This document shows, one piece after another, positions 11,326 to 22,789 of a DNA stretch of 64,000 nucleotides. Origin of the DNA: Dromiciops gliroides (taxonomy: Eukaryota; Chordata; Mammalia; Microbiotheria; Microbiotheriidae). The DNA is taken from NCBI RefSeq assembly GCF_019393635.1, contig NC_057861.1:61258532-61322531 (forward strand), in the 5' to 3' direction. Every line of letters starts with the position of its first letter. The first letter of the stretch is position 1. Under the pieces are notes generated by a model, which saw only the letters and a list, made by a program, of their open reading frames with translations, ran no database searches and had not been told where the DNA came from. The position numbers and the translations under genes were made by a program.

Positions 11326-12030
11326 GTACCTGGGAAGATTTGTATGAACTGATGCAAAGTAAAGTGAAAAGAACTAAAACTGTTTTTATATAGCATAATG
11401 ACCACAATAAACTAAAGGAAAATAACTTTGAAAGACTTCAAAGCCTTGATTAAAGCAGTGACCAATTATGACTTTAGAGGACTTCTAACAAAATATGCTT
11501 CACCCCTTAGCAGAGAAGTGATAGACTAGATGTACAGAAAGAGATATGTACCTAATATGTTGAGTTATTTTGATTGGATTTATTTTTTTTTACAAGGGAG
11601 GGCTTCTGTCTGGGGAGATGTGGAGGGAATTGATAGTGATATAAAAATAACAAGGAAAGAAAAGAGCATCAATGAAATATCAAAAATGCAAAGAAGTGGG
11701 GCAGCTAGGTGGTGCAGTGGATAGAGCACCAGCCCTGGATTCAGGAGGACCTGAGTTCAAATCCTGCCTCAGACACTTAACAATTACTAGCTGTGTGGCC
11801 CTGGGCAAGTCACTTAACTTCAATTGCCTCATCCAAAAAAAAATGCAAAGAAGTGAGCAGAAGGGCACACAAACAAGCAGGCTATTTTGTGACTATTGTG
11901 TTAAACTTAATATACATTTTTTTAAAATACATAACAGAAGATCACAGTTTCATTTTTTAAAATCTACTTTCCTGTTCTTTGCAATGTATAACAGATTTTT
12001 TTACCTTCATAATAAAAAATAATTTTTAAA
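11325..12030 (+). repeat. Old L1-like LINE 3' region
   Basis: Starts with 'tgtatgaactgatgcaaagt', the marsupial L1-like ORF2 end, and runs into an A-rich 3' UTR finishing 'ataataaaaaataattttta'. A SINE splits it at 11699-11838. Confidence 0.6.
11699..11838 (+). repeat. WSINE1-type SINE
   Basis: TSD of about 17 bp ending in 'aaatgcaaagaagtg' at 11682-11698 and 11839-11855. Sharp insertion into the old LINE. Confidence 0.95.
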
Positions 12031-12034
12031 AAAT

Positions 12035-13005
12035 CTCAAACCTTAGAATTACCAAAAAGAGGTAGCTGAGACAAAACAGCAATAACTACTGACCTATATC
12101 CCTCATTTTCATGTACATAAAAATGCCATAAGGATAATCTCCATTGAGATTGGCTAGCCAGACACCACTTGACCAAGGTCTTTTAGCAACCTGTGCCAAT
12201 TCCTGTCCTTAACCTGCCTTCATGGTTTGATGTGGCCCAGCCTACAGATCCCAATTCATCAATATGGGAAATAGGTTCCCTGTTCTCACCATTACTGGCT
12301 CATGCCCTTGCCCAGCTACTCCAGCGACAATTCTGCTTTTGGTTCTATTCCAAGGCTTCTCCCCAGCAAGGGGGTTAAGAAGTGTTTTTTTAAATGATAC
12401 CCAGAAAAAAACAAATAGATAGATAGATAGACATATAGATAAGATAAGATAAAATAAAATAAAATGGCACCCAAAATATAAACATAAATCAACTATGGAA
12501 CATGTAGCTTCCCCCCCCCCCATACACACACACAGAAAAAGAGATTCTAAGCAACTTTTTTTTTAAGTCATGGAATACACCCCCCAAAAATAAAGAACAA
12601 AAAAAATATTACAGAATGCAGTAATCTTGGCTAGTACATTCTGTTTAAAAACTAATACTCAAGCTTCACAGGATTTGTACAAAGTTTCTTTGTGAGGCCA
12701 ACTTCATTTTCTATTTTCCCCTGAATTGAACATAGTCCAATTAATTCCAAGTGGGCTTTTTCTTTCCATTGTGCTACCACTGCTTCTTGGGTGCCTAGGA
12801 AGGAGAAAATGTCATCTGCCTCTCAAGATCTCACAAGGTCCAGTGCCAAAGGAAAAAAGACATAACAGAAAATGGCCATATCCCAGGCACACGCTTGCAT
12901 AGAAGGTCATGAACTTCCAGCTAGATGGAAGGAAGTGCATGCCCCACCCAACCCTCTAGACAGCTGAGTCAGGCCTTGCAGAAAACACATAAAAGAACTC
13001 AAAAT
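12035..13005. other. Unassigned sequence with microsatellites
   Basis: Holds a GATA-type tract passing into AAAAT units at 12413-12465 and a C10 run with CA repeats near 12511-12535. The rest shows no family or coding signal I recognise. Confidence 0.4.
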
Positions 13006-13007
13006 AG

Positions 13008-13075
13008 TCAACAAGCATTTATTAAGTGCTTACTATGTTCCTACCAGGCACTGTACTAAGTGATGGAAATACAGA
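13008..13075 (-). repeat. L2 3' end fragment
   Basis: Reverse of the L2 terminus: 'caacaagcatttattaagtg', 'ccaggcactgtactaagtga'. Confidence 0.65.
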
Positions 13076-13084
13076 TGTAGAAAA

Positions 13085-13685
13085 TATACCACTCTGGTCC
13101 ATTCTCTCTTCTCAGCTGTTAAATTGATTTCCCTAAAAATAAGTTCTGACTGGTCACCCTCCCCCTGACTCCTCAATAAATTCCAGCTGTTCCGTATCAC
13201 CTCTAAGATCAAATGTAAAATCGTCTGTTATTTAAAACCCTGCTTAATCTGTCTGCCTTGTACTTTTCCAATCTGTTTCTACCTCACTCCCTGCCACATA
13301 CTATGTAATCCAGTGAAAGCAGCTTCCTCCCATACAACACTATCTCCCCACTCCAAGCATTTTCAGGTCATTTCATGGCTGTCCCCCATGACTGGAATTC
13401 TTCCCCTCCTCATCTCCATACCCTACCCTTTCTGACTTCATGCCCCAGGTAAAATATCACCTTCTACAAGAAGTCTTTCCCAATCCCCCTTAATGCTAGT
13501 ACCTTCCCTCTATTGATTATTTCCATTTTATCCTGGATATAGCTTGTTTGAACATAGTTATTATACTTTTCCACCATTAAGTAGAACTGTGAGTTCCTTG
13601 AGAGTAGAGACTGTCTTTTGTCTCTTTGTGTCCTTAACATAGTGCCTAGCACATAGTAGGTCCTTACTATATTCTTGTTGATTTA
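13085..13685 (+). repeat. L2 LINE 3' region
   Basis: Good L2 wording throughout, finishing 'gtgagttccttgagagtaga', 'tagtgcctagcacatagtag', 'attcttgttgattta'. Confidence 0.8.
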
Positions 13686-13689
13686 ACTT

Positions 13690-14000
13690 GACTCATAAAG
13701 TGACTCACAGTAATCAATAAGTTAGTCAATAAGCATTTTTCATTGCTTATTATGTGCCAGGCACAGTGATGAGAATACAAAGACAGTAAAACATCATCCC
13801 TCCCCTCAAGGAGCATTCTACTTGGAGAAAAAACATGTAAATAACTAGATACATAGAAGATATGTACAGAGTAAATTAAGGTAATTTGAAATGGGTAGGC
13901 ATTAGTGAGTGGGTGGGTCAGGAAAGATGTCCTGCAGATGGTGGGATTTAAGCTGAATTTTGAAGAAGGCAGAGAAAAGTCCAATGGAGTAGTTTAAGCT
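13690..14000 (-). repeat. L2 LINE 3' region
   Basis: Reverse of an L2 3' end: 'caataagcatttttcattgc', 'atgtgccaggcacagtgatg', 'ctcaaggagcattctacttg'. It faces the L2 on its left. Confidence 0.75.
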
Positions 14001-14102
14001 TATTCTGGAAGAATAGGGACAACATTCCCATCAATGATCAACTAAATCCTCCTGCCTCTCTGGGGGTACCACTTTGCCAGAGAGTGTTAACACACAGTCT
14101 TC

Positions 14103-14672
14103 TGTGTCAAGATAATAAAATGTGGTAGATGAGGAGATTTAGCAGATACTCAGGGGCCCACCTGGAGATTGATTAAAACTGATTAAATTGGGTGAGAGCG
14201 ACTGACTGCGACTGGCTTACTTCTGGTTAACTAGATTGTAAGCACATCTGGCTGGTACTTAAGAGGGTACTTAAGAAGGCATTGTTCTCAGAAGCTAAAA
14301 ACTTTGAACTTTACATTGAGACCACCTTCAGGTCCAATGAACCAATGAATTTGAATGACGCTAGCCAATCATCTTGAAGAACCTCCCATTTCTGGAAGGG
14401 GAACATGAAGGAGGAAGTGGATGCCGGCCAGAGGGTTCTTCCTCTTTTACTGCGAGAGATCGTTGTGGTGGCAGAGGACTTCAGAAGTGGGAGGCTTAGG
14501 AAGGCTAGGATTGCCAGGTTATAAGAAATCTGTTCCCAATCTTTCTCTTTCTTTTACTATCTTTTAATAAACCCTTAAAAAACCTAAATTCATTTATCAG
14601 TGATTTTAGTCAGTTTTCCCCCAAAACTGGGGGGACAGATTAGAACCCACATTTAGAATTTTAAATTACACA
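14103..14672 (+). mobile_element. Solo LTR, ERV1-like (fossil)
   Basis: A 570-bp partner of the LTR at 2585, with the same terminal TGTGTC...TACACA and poly(A) site. A 4-bp TSD cttc lies at 14099-14102 and 14673-14676. Solo, so formed by recombination between two LTRs. Confidence 0.85.
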
Positions 14673-14842
14673 CTTCTCATAGTACCACTCTGTGTGTTCT
14701 ACACTCCTTTGCCAGAAGTGAAACACACACAGGGCTGCTAGGAACATAACCCCAGTCTCCAAAAGGAGGAACAAAAAGCAAACTACTTTAGTAGCAGACT
14801 GTAAAATCCAGGTCTCATGTTATTCCAGGTCTCATAGTGTGA

Positions 14843-14993
14843 GGGGCAGCTAGGTGGCACAGTGGATAGAGCACCAGCCCTGGAGTCAGGAGGACCTGGG
14901 TTCAAATCCAGCCTCAGACACTTAACACTTACTAGCTGTGTGACCCTGGGCAAGTCACATAACCCCAACTGCCTCACTTAAAAAAAAAAAAAA
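14843..14993 (+). repeat. WSINE1-type SINE
   Basis: Near-consensus, with about 14 A residues at the 3' end. TSD not clear. Confidence 0.92.
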
Positions 14994-15094
14994 GAGGAAC
15001 ATAGCTCAAAAAATTGCATTTTTTAGTGCTACCTCTTGAACTTGAAGTCATTTGCAAGGCAATCAGAGCAACTGGTGTTCCCCAGGAAATATAG

Positions 15095-15272
15095 GGAAGG
15101 ATGGAACAGAAGGAAGGATATTGAGTCAGGAATCCTGCCTTTGACACTTACTTCCTGGGTAAACTCGGGCAAGTCACTTAATCTATGTGGGACTCAATTA
15201 CCTCATCAGTAAAATTAGTGGGTTGAAGTATATGGTCTCTGAGGTCCATTTCAGCTTCGTAACTATGAGAGT
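15095..15272 (+). repeat. THER1/MIR-like SINE
   Basis: Contains 'actcgggcaagtcacttaat' and the ending 'gaggtccatttcagcttcgt'. Confidence 0.65.
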
Positions 15273-15284
15273 ATGTTCCCTCCT

Positions 15285-15750
15285 TTGGATAGAATTGGAA
15301 GAGTATTCTTCCAGAGAAAGAACTGATAAATAGAAGTATGTCTAAAATAATTTTACAAATACACATACACACACACACACACCTATTTGTGTCTAATGGT
15401 AGAGGCGAGAAAGAAAAAGACAAAAAAGGAAAAAATGTGATAATTTTATTATATATATATATATATATACATATATCTGGTGAGGCAATTGGGATTAAGT
15501 GACTTGCCCAGGGTCACACAGCTAGTAAGTGTCAAGTGTCTGAGGCTAGATTTGAACTCAGGTCCTCCTGAATCCAGGGCCAGTGCTTTTTCCACTGTGC
15601 CACCTAGCTGCCCCTATTATAATTTTAAAGGAATAGCAAGTTGTACATAATAGATTTGCAGTGTCTTGTGCAATCATCTTTTTAAAAATTATACTATGTT
15701 ATGGAAATGCTTATTTTATTCCATAAATTAAAAATATTTTTTAAAAAAGA
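15285..15750 (+). repeat. Old LINE (L1-like) 3' UTR
   Basis: From 'ccagagaaagaactgataaa' to the end 'ttccataaattaaaaatatt'. It includes a CA microsatellite at 15361-15382 and is interrupted by a minus-strand SINE. Confidence 0.5.
15477..15614 (-). repeat. WSINE1-type SINE with (TA)n tail
   Basis: Reversed body from 'ggtgaggcaattgggatta' to 'cacctagctgcccc'. The tail position (15450-15476) is a TA microsatellite. TSD close to 'ataatttta' flanks the whole unit. Confidence 0.92.
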
Positions 15751-15754
15751 TAAT

Positions 15755-16135
15755 TCTGAATAGGGAAATTCTCTGGCTACTAGGTTAGATTCCAAACTTG
15801 GATTTAACCACAAGGCAGCTCCTAAGACTATCACTACCTGGGAAATTCCCATTTCCTGGCTAGATAGTTAGATTATTGGATTATTCAGGCTAGGAAATGT
15901 TACCTCTCACTGTCCAAATAGGAGGCCAGAATCCAGGAACACATTTTTCAGGAAATCCCTTTTTTGTCTACATGAGTAACATATCAACCCTATCATGTAT
16001 CTGTCCAAAGACACCACTAAGGGCTTCCTGTGCTCTCAGAATTTCTCTAGATAAAAGATAGAAAAAGAAAGGAGGGGGGTGGGGTGGGGTAGAGAAATTC
16101 TTTTTTATTTGGATTTGCTTTAGATTTTTTATTTC
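15755..16135. other. No recognisable feature
   Basis: Unassigned, with a G-rich stretch at 16071-16092 next to the truncated L1. Confidence 0.35.
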
Positions 16136-16630
16136 TCATAAAATCATTTACTTCTATTGCTCAATCCTAATTTTTAAGCAATGATTTTCTTCAGAGAGCT
16201 TTGTACCTCCTTTTCCATTTGGCCAATTTGGCTTTTCAAGCTGTTGACTTTTTTTTTCATGACCCTCCATCATCACTCTCATTTCTCTTTCCACTTTTTC
16301 CTCTACTTCACTTACTTTATCTTCAAAGTCCTTTTTGAGTTCTTCTATGGCCTGAAACCAATTCATATTTTTCTTGGAAACTCTGGATATAGGAGACCTG
16401 ATGTTGCTATCCTCTTCTGAGGGTGTACCTTTATCTTCCTTGTCACTAAGAAACTTTCTATAGTCTCATCTTATAGTCTTTTACTTGACTTTTAACTCCT
16501 TCTTAAAGTGGGGCACTACTTCCAGGATATACTGTCCCAAGCTCTAGGGGGTCTAAGGTGGTGTTCAAGGAGGAACAGGGTCTTTCACTCACCTGGCCTG
16601 TTCTCTGGTCTGTAGATAACCCCAAGCCAA

Positions 16631-16639
<9 letters not shown>

Positions 16640-16717
<78 letters not shown>

Positions 16718-16859
16718 TTTTTTTGGTGAGGCAATGGGGTTAAGTGACTTGCCCAGGGTCACACAGCTAGTAAGTGTTAAGTGTCTGAGGCCGTATTTGA
16801 ACTCAGGTCCTCCTGACTCCAGGGCAGTGCTCTATCCACTGTGCCACCTAGCCGCCCCT
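16640..16859 (-). repeat. WSINE1-type SINE with (TTTC)n tail
   Basis: Body 16725-16859. The A-rich tail has expanded into about 90 bp of TTTC repeats. TSD ccaagccaactttc at 16622-16635 and 16860-16873. It landed at the junction where the second L1 also inserted. Confidence 0.92.
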
Positions 16860-16877
16860 CCAAGCCAACTTTCTTTC

Positions 16878-17985
16878 ATGTTTTTTTTTCCCATTAAAGA
16901 TAGTTCTCAACTTTTATTTATACAAGCTTTCCAATTTCAGATTTTTCTCCCTCCCTCCTCTCCCTCCCCCCTCCCCCTAGACAGCAGGTAATCTGATATA
17001 GGTTTAAATATATATATATATATACACACACACACATAATAACATTAAACATAGTTCTGCATTAGTCATGTTATAAGAGAAAAATCAGAGCAATGATGAA
17101 AAACCTCAAAATAGAAAAACAACAGCACCCAAAACAAAAGAAATAGTATGGTTCATTCAGCATCTATACTCCACAGTTCTTTTTTGTTTTTTTCCTGGAT
17201 TTGGATATCCTCTTCTATCATGAGTTCCCTGGAACTCTTCTGTACCATTGCATTGGTGAGAAAAATATAGTCCATTACAGTAGATCAACACACAATGTTG
17301 ATGATACTGTGTACAATGTTCTTCTGGTTCTGCTCATCTCACTCATCATCAGCCCACACAAGACCCTCCAGATTTCTCTGAACTCCTCCTGCTCATCGTT
17401 TCTTACAGCACAATAGTATTCCATTGTATTCATATACCACAACTTGTCCAGCCATTCCCCAATTGATGGGCATCCCCTCACTTCCAATTCCTTGCCACCA
17501 CTTACAGAGCAACTATAAATATTTTTGTACATGTGGGTCCTTCTCCCCTTTCCATGATCTCTCTGGGAAAAAGACCCAAAAGTGCTATTGCTGGGTCAAA
17601 AGGTATGCACAGCTTTATCACCCTTTGGGCATAATTCCAAATTGCTCTCCAGAATGGTTGGATCGGTTCACAGCTCCACCAACAATGCTTTAGTGTTCCA
17701 ATTTTTCCACAGCTTCTCCAACATTTATTATTTTCCTTTTTTGTAATTTTAGCCAATCTGATAGGTGTCAAGTGGTACCTCAGAGTTGTTTTAATTTGTA
17801 TCTCTCTAATCATTAGAGATTTAGAGCATTTTTTCATATGGGAATAGATAGCTTTGGTTTCTTCATCACAAAACTGCCTGTTCATATCCTTTGACCATTT
17901 CTCAATTGGGGAATGACTTGGATTCTTACAAATTTGATTTAGTTCCCTATTTATTTTAGAAATGAGGCCTTTATCAGAAGTACTG
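16878..17985 (-). repeat. 5'-truncated L1, nested in the L1 5' UTR
   Basis: Minus strand. It begins inside ORF2 near 17985 and runs through the C-terminal part ('HCWWSCEPIQPFWRAIWNYA' at about 17620-17680, 'WYMNTMEYYCAVRNDEQ' near 17390-17440) to a 3' UTR and A-tail at 16878. TSD 'agaaagttgKcttgg' (minus sense) at 17986-18000 and 16860-16874 proves insertion into the older L1. Confidence 0.88.
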
Positions 17986-18779
17986 CCAAGACAACTTTCT
18001 AATTAACCAGGCAGCAAAACTTTGTGTGCTGTGGTTGTTAGCTCTGATGAGCCTAGACCCCTTCCCCACCACGGACACTGCCACTCAAGCCCACTTCCTG
18101 TTTCCCAGAAGGGGTGAAACACTCAAGTTCCACCTCAGTGCCAACAGAGACCCCTGTAATCTCCCCCTGGCCAACCGCTCAGCCCTCTCACCAGACCGTG
18201 AGCTTAGTTCCAGATGACACTGGTACTGCAACTGACTCAGAGGCCCCAGGGGGTCTCTTTCTCTAGTGAGGCCTGCCTGGGACTGGATCTGTGTCAGCAT
18301 GACCTTGGGGTTGGGCTCTACTCTCAACCCAGCACAACAGCCCCCTCCTGTCAACCTTCTAAGCCATCTTTGGCTGGAAAATAATCTCAGCCCATTCTTT
18401 TGTGAGTTCTGCTACTCAAGTAATTGCCCTATGGCATTATTTGGAGGGTTTGGGGAGCAATTGTGTCATAAGTTCCAAGAGCCTCTCCTCCACCATGTTG
18501 GCTCCACCCCAGAAATCCCTGAGAGACTCTTTTTTTAAAGGCTAGTGAAAATAGGTATCTCCTTCCTAAAGACAGCACCCTCCTAACAGTCCAAGCCAAC
18601 CACTTCATCTTTGTAATAATCCCAGTCACTGAGACTTTCATCAGATATCTTGTTTATACAATTACTTTATGGGAAGATGCGCATTAAATCCCCTCAAAAA
18701 AAGACAACTAGCTGAAACAAAGGATAGAGCACAGACTTTGGAGTCATAAAGACCTGAATTCAAATCCTTGGGAAAGTCA

Positions 18780-18965
18780 CTTACATCAACAAGCATTTAT
18801 TATGTGCCAGGAACTGTGCTAAGGGTTGGGAATAGAAATACAAGCAGAAAGATAGTCCCTGACATTAAGGGATTATATACTAATAGGGGAAGGCAACACA
18901 TAGAAGGAGGCTGAAGAGGGGAGGGAAGAGGAGAGGAAGGAGATACCCATGTAACAAGGTAGAGA
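18780..18965 (-). repeat. L2 3' end, with a SINE scrap before it
   Basis: Reverse L2 end: 'caacaagcatttattatgtg', 'gaactgtgctaagggttggg'. The preceding 60 bp (18715-18780) are a THER1-like head fragment. Confidence 0.65.
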
Positions 18966-19400
18966 AAAATCTAGGGAGCCAGGAGTACAATCTGAAATGA
19001 AATGAGTCATGGCTAGCTCTGCATCTGTATGAGAGACTTTATCAAATGATTTGCTAAAATCTAGCTATAAAGGTATGAAGTAGGGCTAGGCCAAGGGGCA
19101 CTGGGGTATTTGCCCTGTCCCTCTCCACTCAGACCTCTCTCAGCTCCGGGGCCATGCACACACAGACTCTGTCCAATCCAAAGGGAGAGTGACCTTTTAA
19201 ACATAGACAGGCTCTTTTTTCTAAAACTCTCTGGTTCTTCACACCCCATCTCAAAGTCCTGAGAAAATTTTACTTAGGCTTAGGTTTGGCTCAAGGGCCT
19301 CTCAAGAAGGACTAGGTAGGAAAGCACTCAGTGTATAATATATGCTAAGGATAGAGACAGTAGAAGATAGAAGAGTCTGTGGTCTGTGGGGTCACAAAGA
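18966..19400. other. No recognisable feature
   Basis: Unassigned. One 62-codon minus frame (19061-19249) has no motif. Confidence 0.35.
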
Positions 19401-19417
19401 GTAGAACATGACTTTTT

Positions 19418-19563
19418 TTTTTTTTTTAGTGAGGCAGTTGGGGTTAAGTGACTTGCCCAGGGTCACATAGCTAGTAAGTGTCAAGTGTCTGAGGCCGGAT
19501 TTGAACTCAGGTACTCCTGACTCCAAGGCCAGTGCTCTATCCACTGTGCCATCTAGCTGCCCC
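19418..19563 (-). repeat. WSINE1-type SINE
   Basis: Perfect 15-bp TSD agaacatgacttttt at 19403-19417 and 19564-19578. Confidence 0.96.
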
Positions 19564-19619
19564 AGAACATGACTTTTTAAAATATGGGTTGTTATGATGA
19601 AGATATGACCCACCTGTAT

Positions 19620-20111
19620 TTGGTGGAGCAGCCTTATTATTAAAAGAATTTTATGAAACCTTGGATTAATAGATCAAAATGCCCTCCAACTGAACTCCAA
19701 AACTGAACCCAGATAGCTAGCAGATAAGTCCCTATTTACTGACTTCTTTCCCCAGGATAATAAATCCCTATTTTTTAAAAACATCTGGGCATCCTGGTCT
19801 TTGACAAACCCTTTTTGAATCATATAATCTTGTCATAGTGTTTGCTTTTATGTTTATTTGTATCATACTAATGTAACTGATAACATCCTGTATCAATAGA
19901 GACCTAAACTAAACTATGTAACCACTGAGCAGAGAAGGTTTATATACTGTCACACACACAAAAACAAGCATCTTCAAACTCGTTATTTGGAAGAAATCTC
20001 CACATGATTCATGCCTGCTTGTTCTTGGAACAAATAAAATGGTACTGTGTTTTCCTGTCAGTCTCTGATCTGGTTTTAATGTTTTTCATAGGAGGACAGG
20101 TCCGAAAACAA
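19620..20111 (+). mobile_element. Probable solo LTR (fossil)
   Basis: LTR-like layout: TATA-like 'gtttatatactg' near 19936, 'aaataaaatggtactgtg' at about 20032, and a downstream 'ggaggacaggtccgaaaaca' ending in CA. The start TGGTGG at 19621 is a guess. No convincing TSD; family not assigned. Confidence 0.45.
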
Positions 20112-20196
20112 ATTTGATTACAGGGATTGTCTTGCATCATTATATTGCTGAGAATAGCTAAGTCATTCATAGTTCTTCATCCTACAATATTGCTGT

Positions 20197-20302
20197 TACT
20201 TGTGACTTCACAGGGCCTTCCTTCACTTGAATCCAATTCAATTGCAAATCATGACATCACTCCTGATATCATGGTCCTCTTCAAGAATGAAGGACAAACA
20301 AC
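20197..20302 (+). repeat. Unclassified repeat X, 3' end only
   Basis: A 106-bp copy: 'gaatccaattcaattgcaaa', 'atcatgacatcactcctgat', 'tggtcctcttcaagaatgaa', ending 'ggacaaacaacc'. It shares exactly this 3' end with the copies ending at 21117 and 24905. Confidence 0.65.
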
Positions 20303-20370
20303 CATCTGTGAGTAGTAATAGCTGCCCCCCTGGAGACCCAATTGGTCAGTTCCAGTTAGGCAACACATTT

Positions 20371-20520
20371 CTTTCCTTCCTACCTTCCTACCTTCCTTCC
20401 TTCCTCCCTCTCTCCCTCTCTTCCTCCCTTCTTTCCTTCCTTCCTGCTTCCCTCCCTTCCTTCCTTCCTCTCTTCCTTCTTTCCCTTCTTCGTTCCCTCC
20501 CTCTTTTTCTCTTCTCTCCC
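20371..20520. repeat. (TTCC)n-rich polypyrimidine tract
   Basis: About 150 bp of impure TTCC/CTTT/CCCT repeats. It creates false serine/proline/leucine-rich frames on both strands. Confidence 0.9.
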
Positions 20521-20659
20521 CCTGCCCATATGGGGAATCATACCCTTACTTGCAGATGCTCTGCCCAAAAGAATATAAATTTTGATCACAGAAACTTCAC
20601 AAGATATCTGGGGTTATGAGCTAGATTTCTTTTTAAGAACCATGCCTTAAGCCCAAATC

Positions 20660-21117
20660 ACTGTGGCTCTCATAGATTGGCCAACAATAGGTCCCAGCCA
20701 AGCCTCACCTGGTCATTTTCTGGCTTTGATGGCTCAGAGTGAGTTTAAATAGAAATCATTTATTCTGGCCTGAAACCCTGACAGTCTTCCCTCCCAGATA
20801 AGTTTTTTTTTTAACTAGGTAAAAGAGGCCATTCTTTGCCTCCGTTCTTCCTAGCCTTAATTACTGAATGAGTGTTGCCAAAGACAAACTGAGACCTGGG
20901 AAAGACTTTAGCTTAAAAAGGCCATGGTCTCCCACTCAACCTGGGGCCCATCTCCAGTCGTCCTGATCTATATCTTGCCATTGGACCCAGATGGCTCTGG
21001 AGGAGAGAGTGAGGCTGGTGACTTCGCACAGCCCTCCCTCACTTCAATCCAATTCACTTGCAAGTCATGACACACCCAATGTCATGGTCCTCTTCTAAAA
21101 TGAAGGACAAACAACAA
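20660..21117 (+). repeat. Unclassified repeat X, near full length
   Basis: About 455 bp starting near 'ctctcatagattgg'. It contains 'gtttaaatag', a T-rich block, 'tggctctggaggagagagtg', and the common end 'gaaggacaaacaacaatc'. Aligns throughout with 24318-24905. Confidence 0.7.
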
Positions 21118-21412
21118 TCAACAATACTGTGTACAATGTTTTCCTGATTCTACTCACTTCATTCTGGCATTGGTTCATGTAAATATTTCCAGGCCTTTCT
21201 GAAGTCATCCTGCTTGTCATTTCTTATAGCACAATAATATTCCATTACAAGCATGTACCACAGCTTGTTCAGCCATTCCCCTTCCTTTGATTTATAAATT
21301 CTTTGCCACCACAAAGAGAGCTGCTAGAAATATTTGTGTGTACAAATAGGTCCTTTTCCCTTTTTGTTTGCTTGTTTGTTTGATGTCTTTGGGATATAAA
21401 CCTAGCAATGGT

Positions 21413-21465
21413 TGTTCTTGTAATTTGTCTTTTGTTCTGGAAGAGGACTATAACAGCTGTGGAAT
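21413..21465 (-). repeat. Repeat X, tail fragment in L1
   Basis: About 50 bp inside the L1 read as the reverse of the repeat X 3' end ('ttctggaagaggac' against 'gtcctcttcaagaa'). It is the shortest copy seen. Confidence 0.45.
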
Positions 21466-21579
21466 TGCTGGGGCAAAGGATATACACTTTTTTATAGCCC
21501 TTTGGGCATAGTTCCTAATTGCTCTCCAGAGTGGTTGAAATAATTCACAACTGCCCCAACAAAATGCATTAGTAAATAG

Positions 21580-21960
21580 TCTGACATGACTGAACAATAG
21601 GCCAACAATTTATTTCCTCCATAAGAAAGCAATGCTTACTTCAAGAGTTTCACAAGCTCAGATCAACAAAACAATTACTACAAGAAGGGCTAACTGACTG
21701 ACTGGGGAAAGGTTCACATCCGGAAGTGACTATAATCTTAAATACAAAAGACAGCAACAAAAGTTTTAAACAAAAAAAGAAAGAAAAAAAAAATTCTCAG
21801 TGTTTCTTTATAGCTATATCTGATCTCTCTTTCACCAAAAGCATTTAGCAGAAATTTGTAAGAGAGATTCTTACCTAAAATTGCGTGGCAGCAATGTCAT
21901 TAACTGAAGACAATGCTTCGTTGACAGCATGACAAAAGCCTGCAAAGATCACTAAAGAAA
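21580..21960. other. No recognisable feature
   Basis: Unassigned AT-rich sequence with an A-rich run near 21772-21795. Confidence 0.35.
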
Positions 21961-21964
21961 AAGA

Positions 21965-22105
21965 AGGTAATAGCAACAACCACAGTAGTAAGGATAGCTC
22001 ACACTTGTATAGGCCTCTAAGGACTGCAAAGTAATTTCCTCATAAGGTTGTTGTGAGGGAGGTAGTAAGATCAATCGTTATTCCCTCCATTTTGTATTTG
22101 TAAGA
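21965..22105 (-). repeat. MIR-like SINE fragment
   Basis: Reverse MIR tail: 'gatagctcacacttgtatag', 'cataaggttgttgtgaggga'. The CORE is only partly present. Confidence 0.45.
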
Positions 22106-22785
22106 AGGAGTGATCTGGGCCCTCCCCCCGTCTTCTAGAATTGAGGTTCTCCATTGTAGGGGCTGGGGCTATGCTCGCTGACTCCCTGAGGAGAGATTTA
22201 TCTTCCTGCTCAGCTCTAAAGGACTTCTACTTTCAAATGACCCAAATGACCATGGGCTGTGGAAATGACTGTCCAATGAAGTCAGGAAGATTAAATAACA
22301 GAGGGAAGAGAAAAAGCTTCTTCTTCTTTGAATAAGCAACCCCAGTCTCCCTTTAGACTTCCAGTGTGGTGGCAGCCTGTTGGATAGAGAAGGGGATCTC
22401 TCTCCTCCTCCCCTCGTCTCTAAAGCAACTAGAAGGACTGTATATAAATGGCAGTAGGTACATGCATTTGCCTGGTGTCCACTGAGACTGAATTATTAAA
22501 TCTCTGGCTGCCTCTTCTGGCTTTGTGCACCTTTCCCTGGGCACAAATAATAACAGCAACCCTGAGATGAAAGTTTCTCTGTCAGTCTTCTTGATGGCTT
22601 CCTTGTTCAGGAGGTTGGGATTTCCCAGGCACTGTAGGAGATGTTTTTGGAAATCGTATTCTGGTACAGGAGAAGTCCAGCATGGGGAGGATGAATCCTG
22701 CATACCTGACTAACTAGAAGACATAGGCCTTGAGTAACTACTTCCACAGTTCATGTCCTCAGTGAATGTTCACTCTTCACTCTTT
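22106..22785. other. No recognisable feature
   Basis: Low-copy-looking. A 116-codon minus frame at 22353-22703 overlaps a 62-codon plus frame. Neither has a domain, signal sequence or known relative that I can name. Confidence 0.35.
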
Positions 22786-22789
22786 TCTA

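Larger units (their letters stand above)
16140..18520 (-). repeat. L1 5' UTR and ORF1 start, split by nested insertions
   Basis: Minus-strand L1 whose 5' end lies near 18516, with the 'ggggtggagccaacatggtg' start typical of L1. The 5' UTR runs to 18001, is interrupted, and resumes at 16621. ORF1 follows to about 16150 and encodes a charged coiled-coil stretch (FEDKVSEVEEKVEREM). The 3' two-thirds are missing. Its 5' UTR matches the plus-strand L1 at 48718. Confidence 0.8.
20118..21578 (-). repeat. L1 3' fragment split by an insertion
   Basis: L1 3' UTR and ORF2-end sequence at 20118-20196 continues at 21118-21578 ('ctcatcg'-type ORF2 end, 'ttgctctccagagtggttga'). The 920 bp between are foreign. 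The join falls inside the L1 phrase 'gctgttactgtgtacaatg'. Confidence 0.75.

Noticed and set aside
11672-12022. A 116-codon plus-strand frame, and many similar frames with 'DRAPALDSGGPEFKS' or 'LRLDLNSGPPDSRA'
   Set aside because: These are translations of the SINE head on one or the other strand. They recur wherever a SINE lies.
17502-17885. A 127-codon minus-strand frame that looks protein-like
   Set aside because: It is the C-terminal part of L1 ORF2 in a truncated copy, not a host gene.
20227-20619. A 130-codon plus-strand frame
   Set aside because: Mostly the TTCC tract read as serine, leucine and proline.
20197-21117. An LTR retroelement with repeat X as its two LTRs
   Set aside because: The left copy is only the last 106 bp of X, TG...CA ends are missing, and other X copies stand alone with truncated 5' ends.
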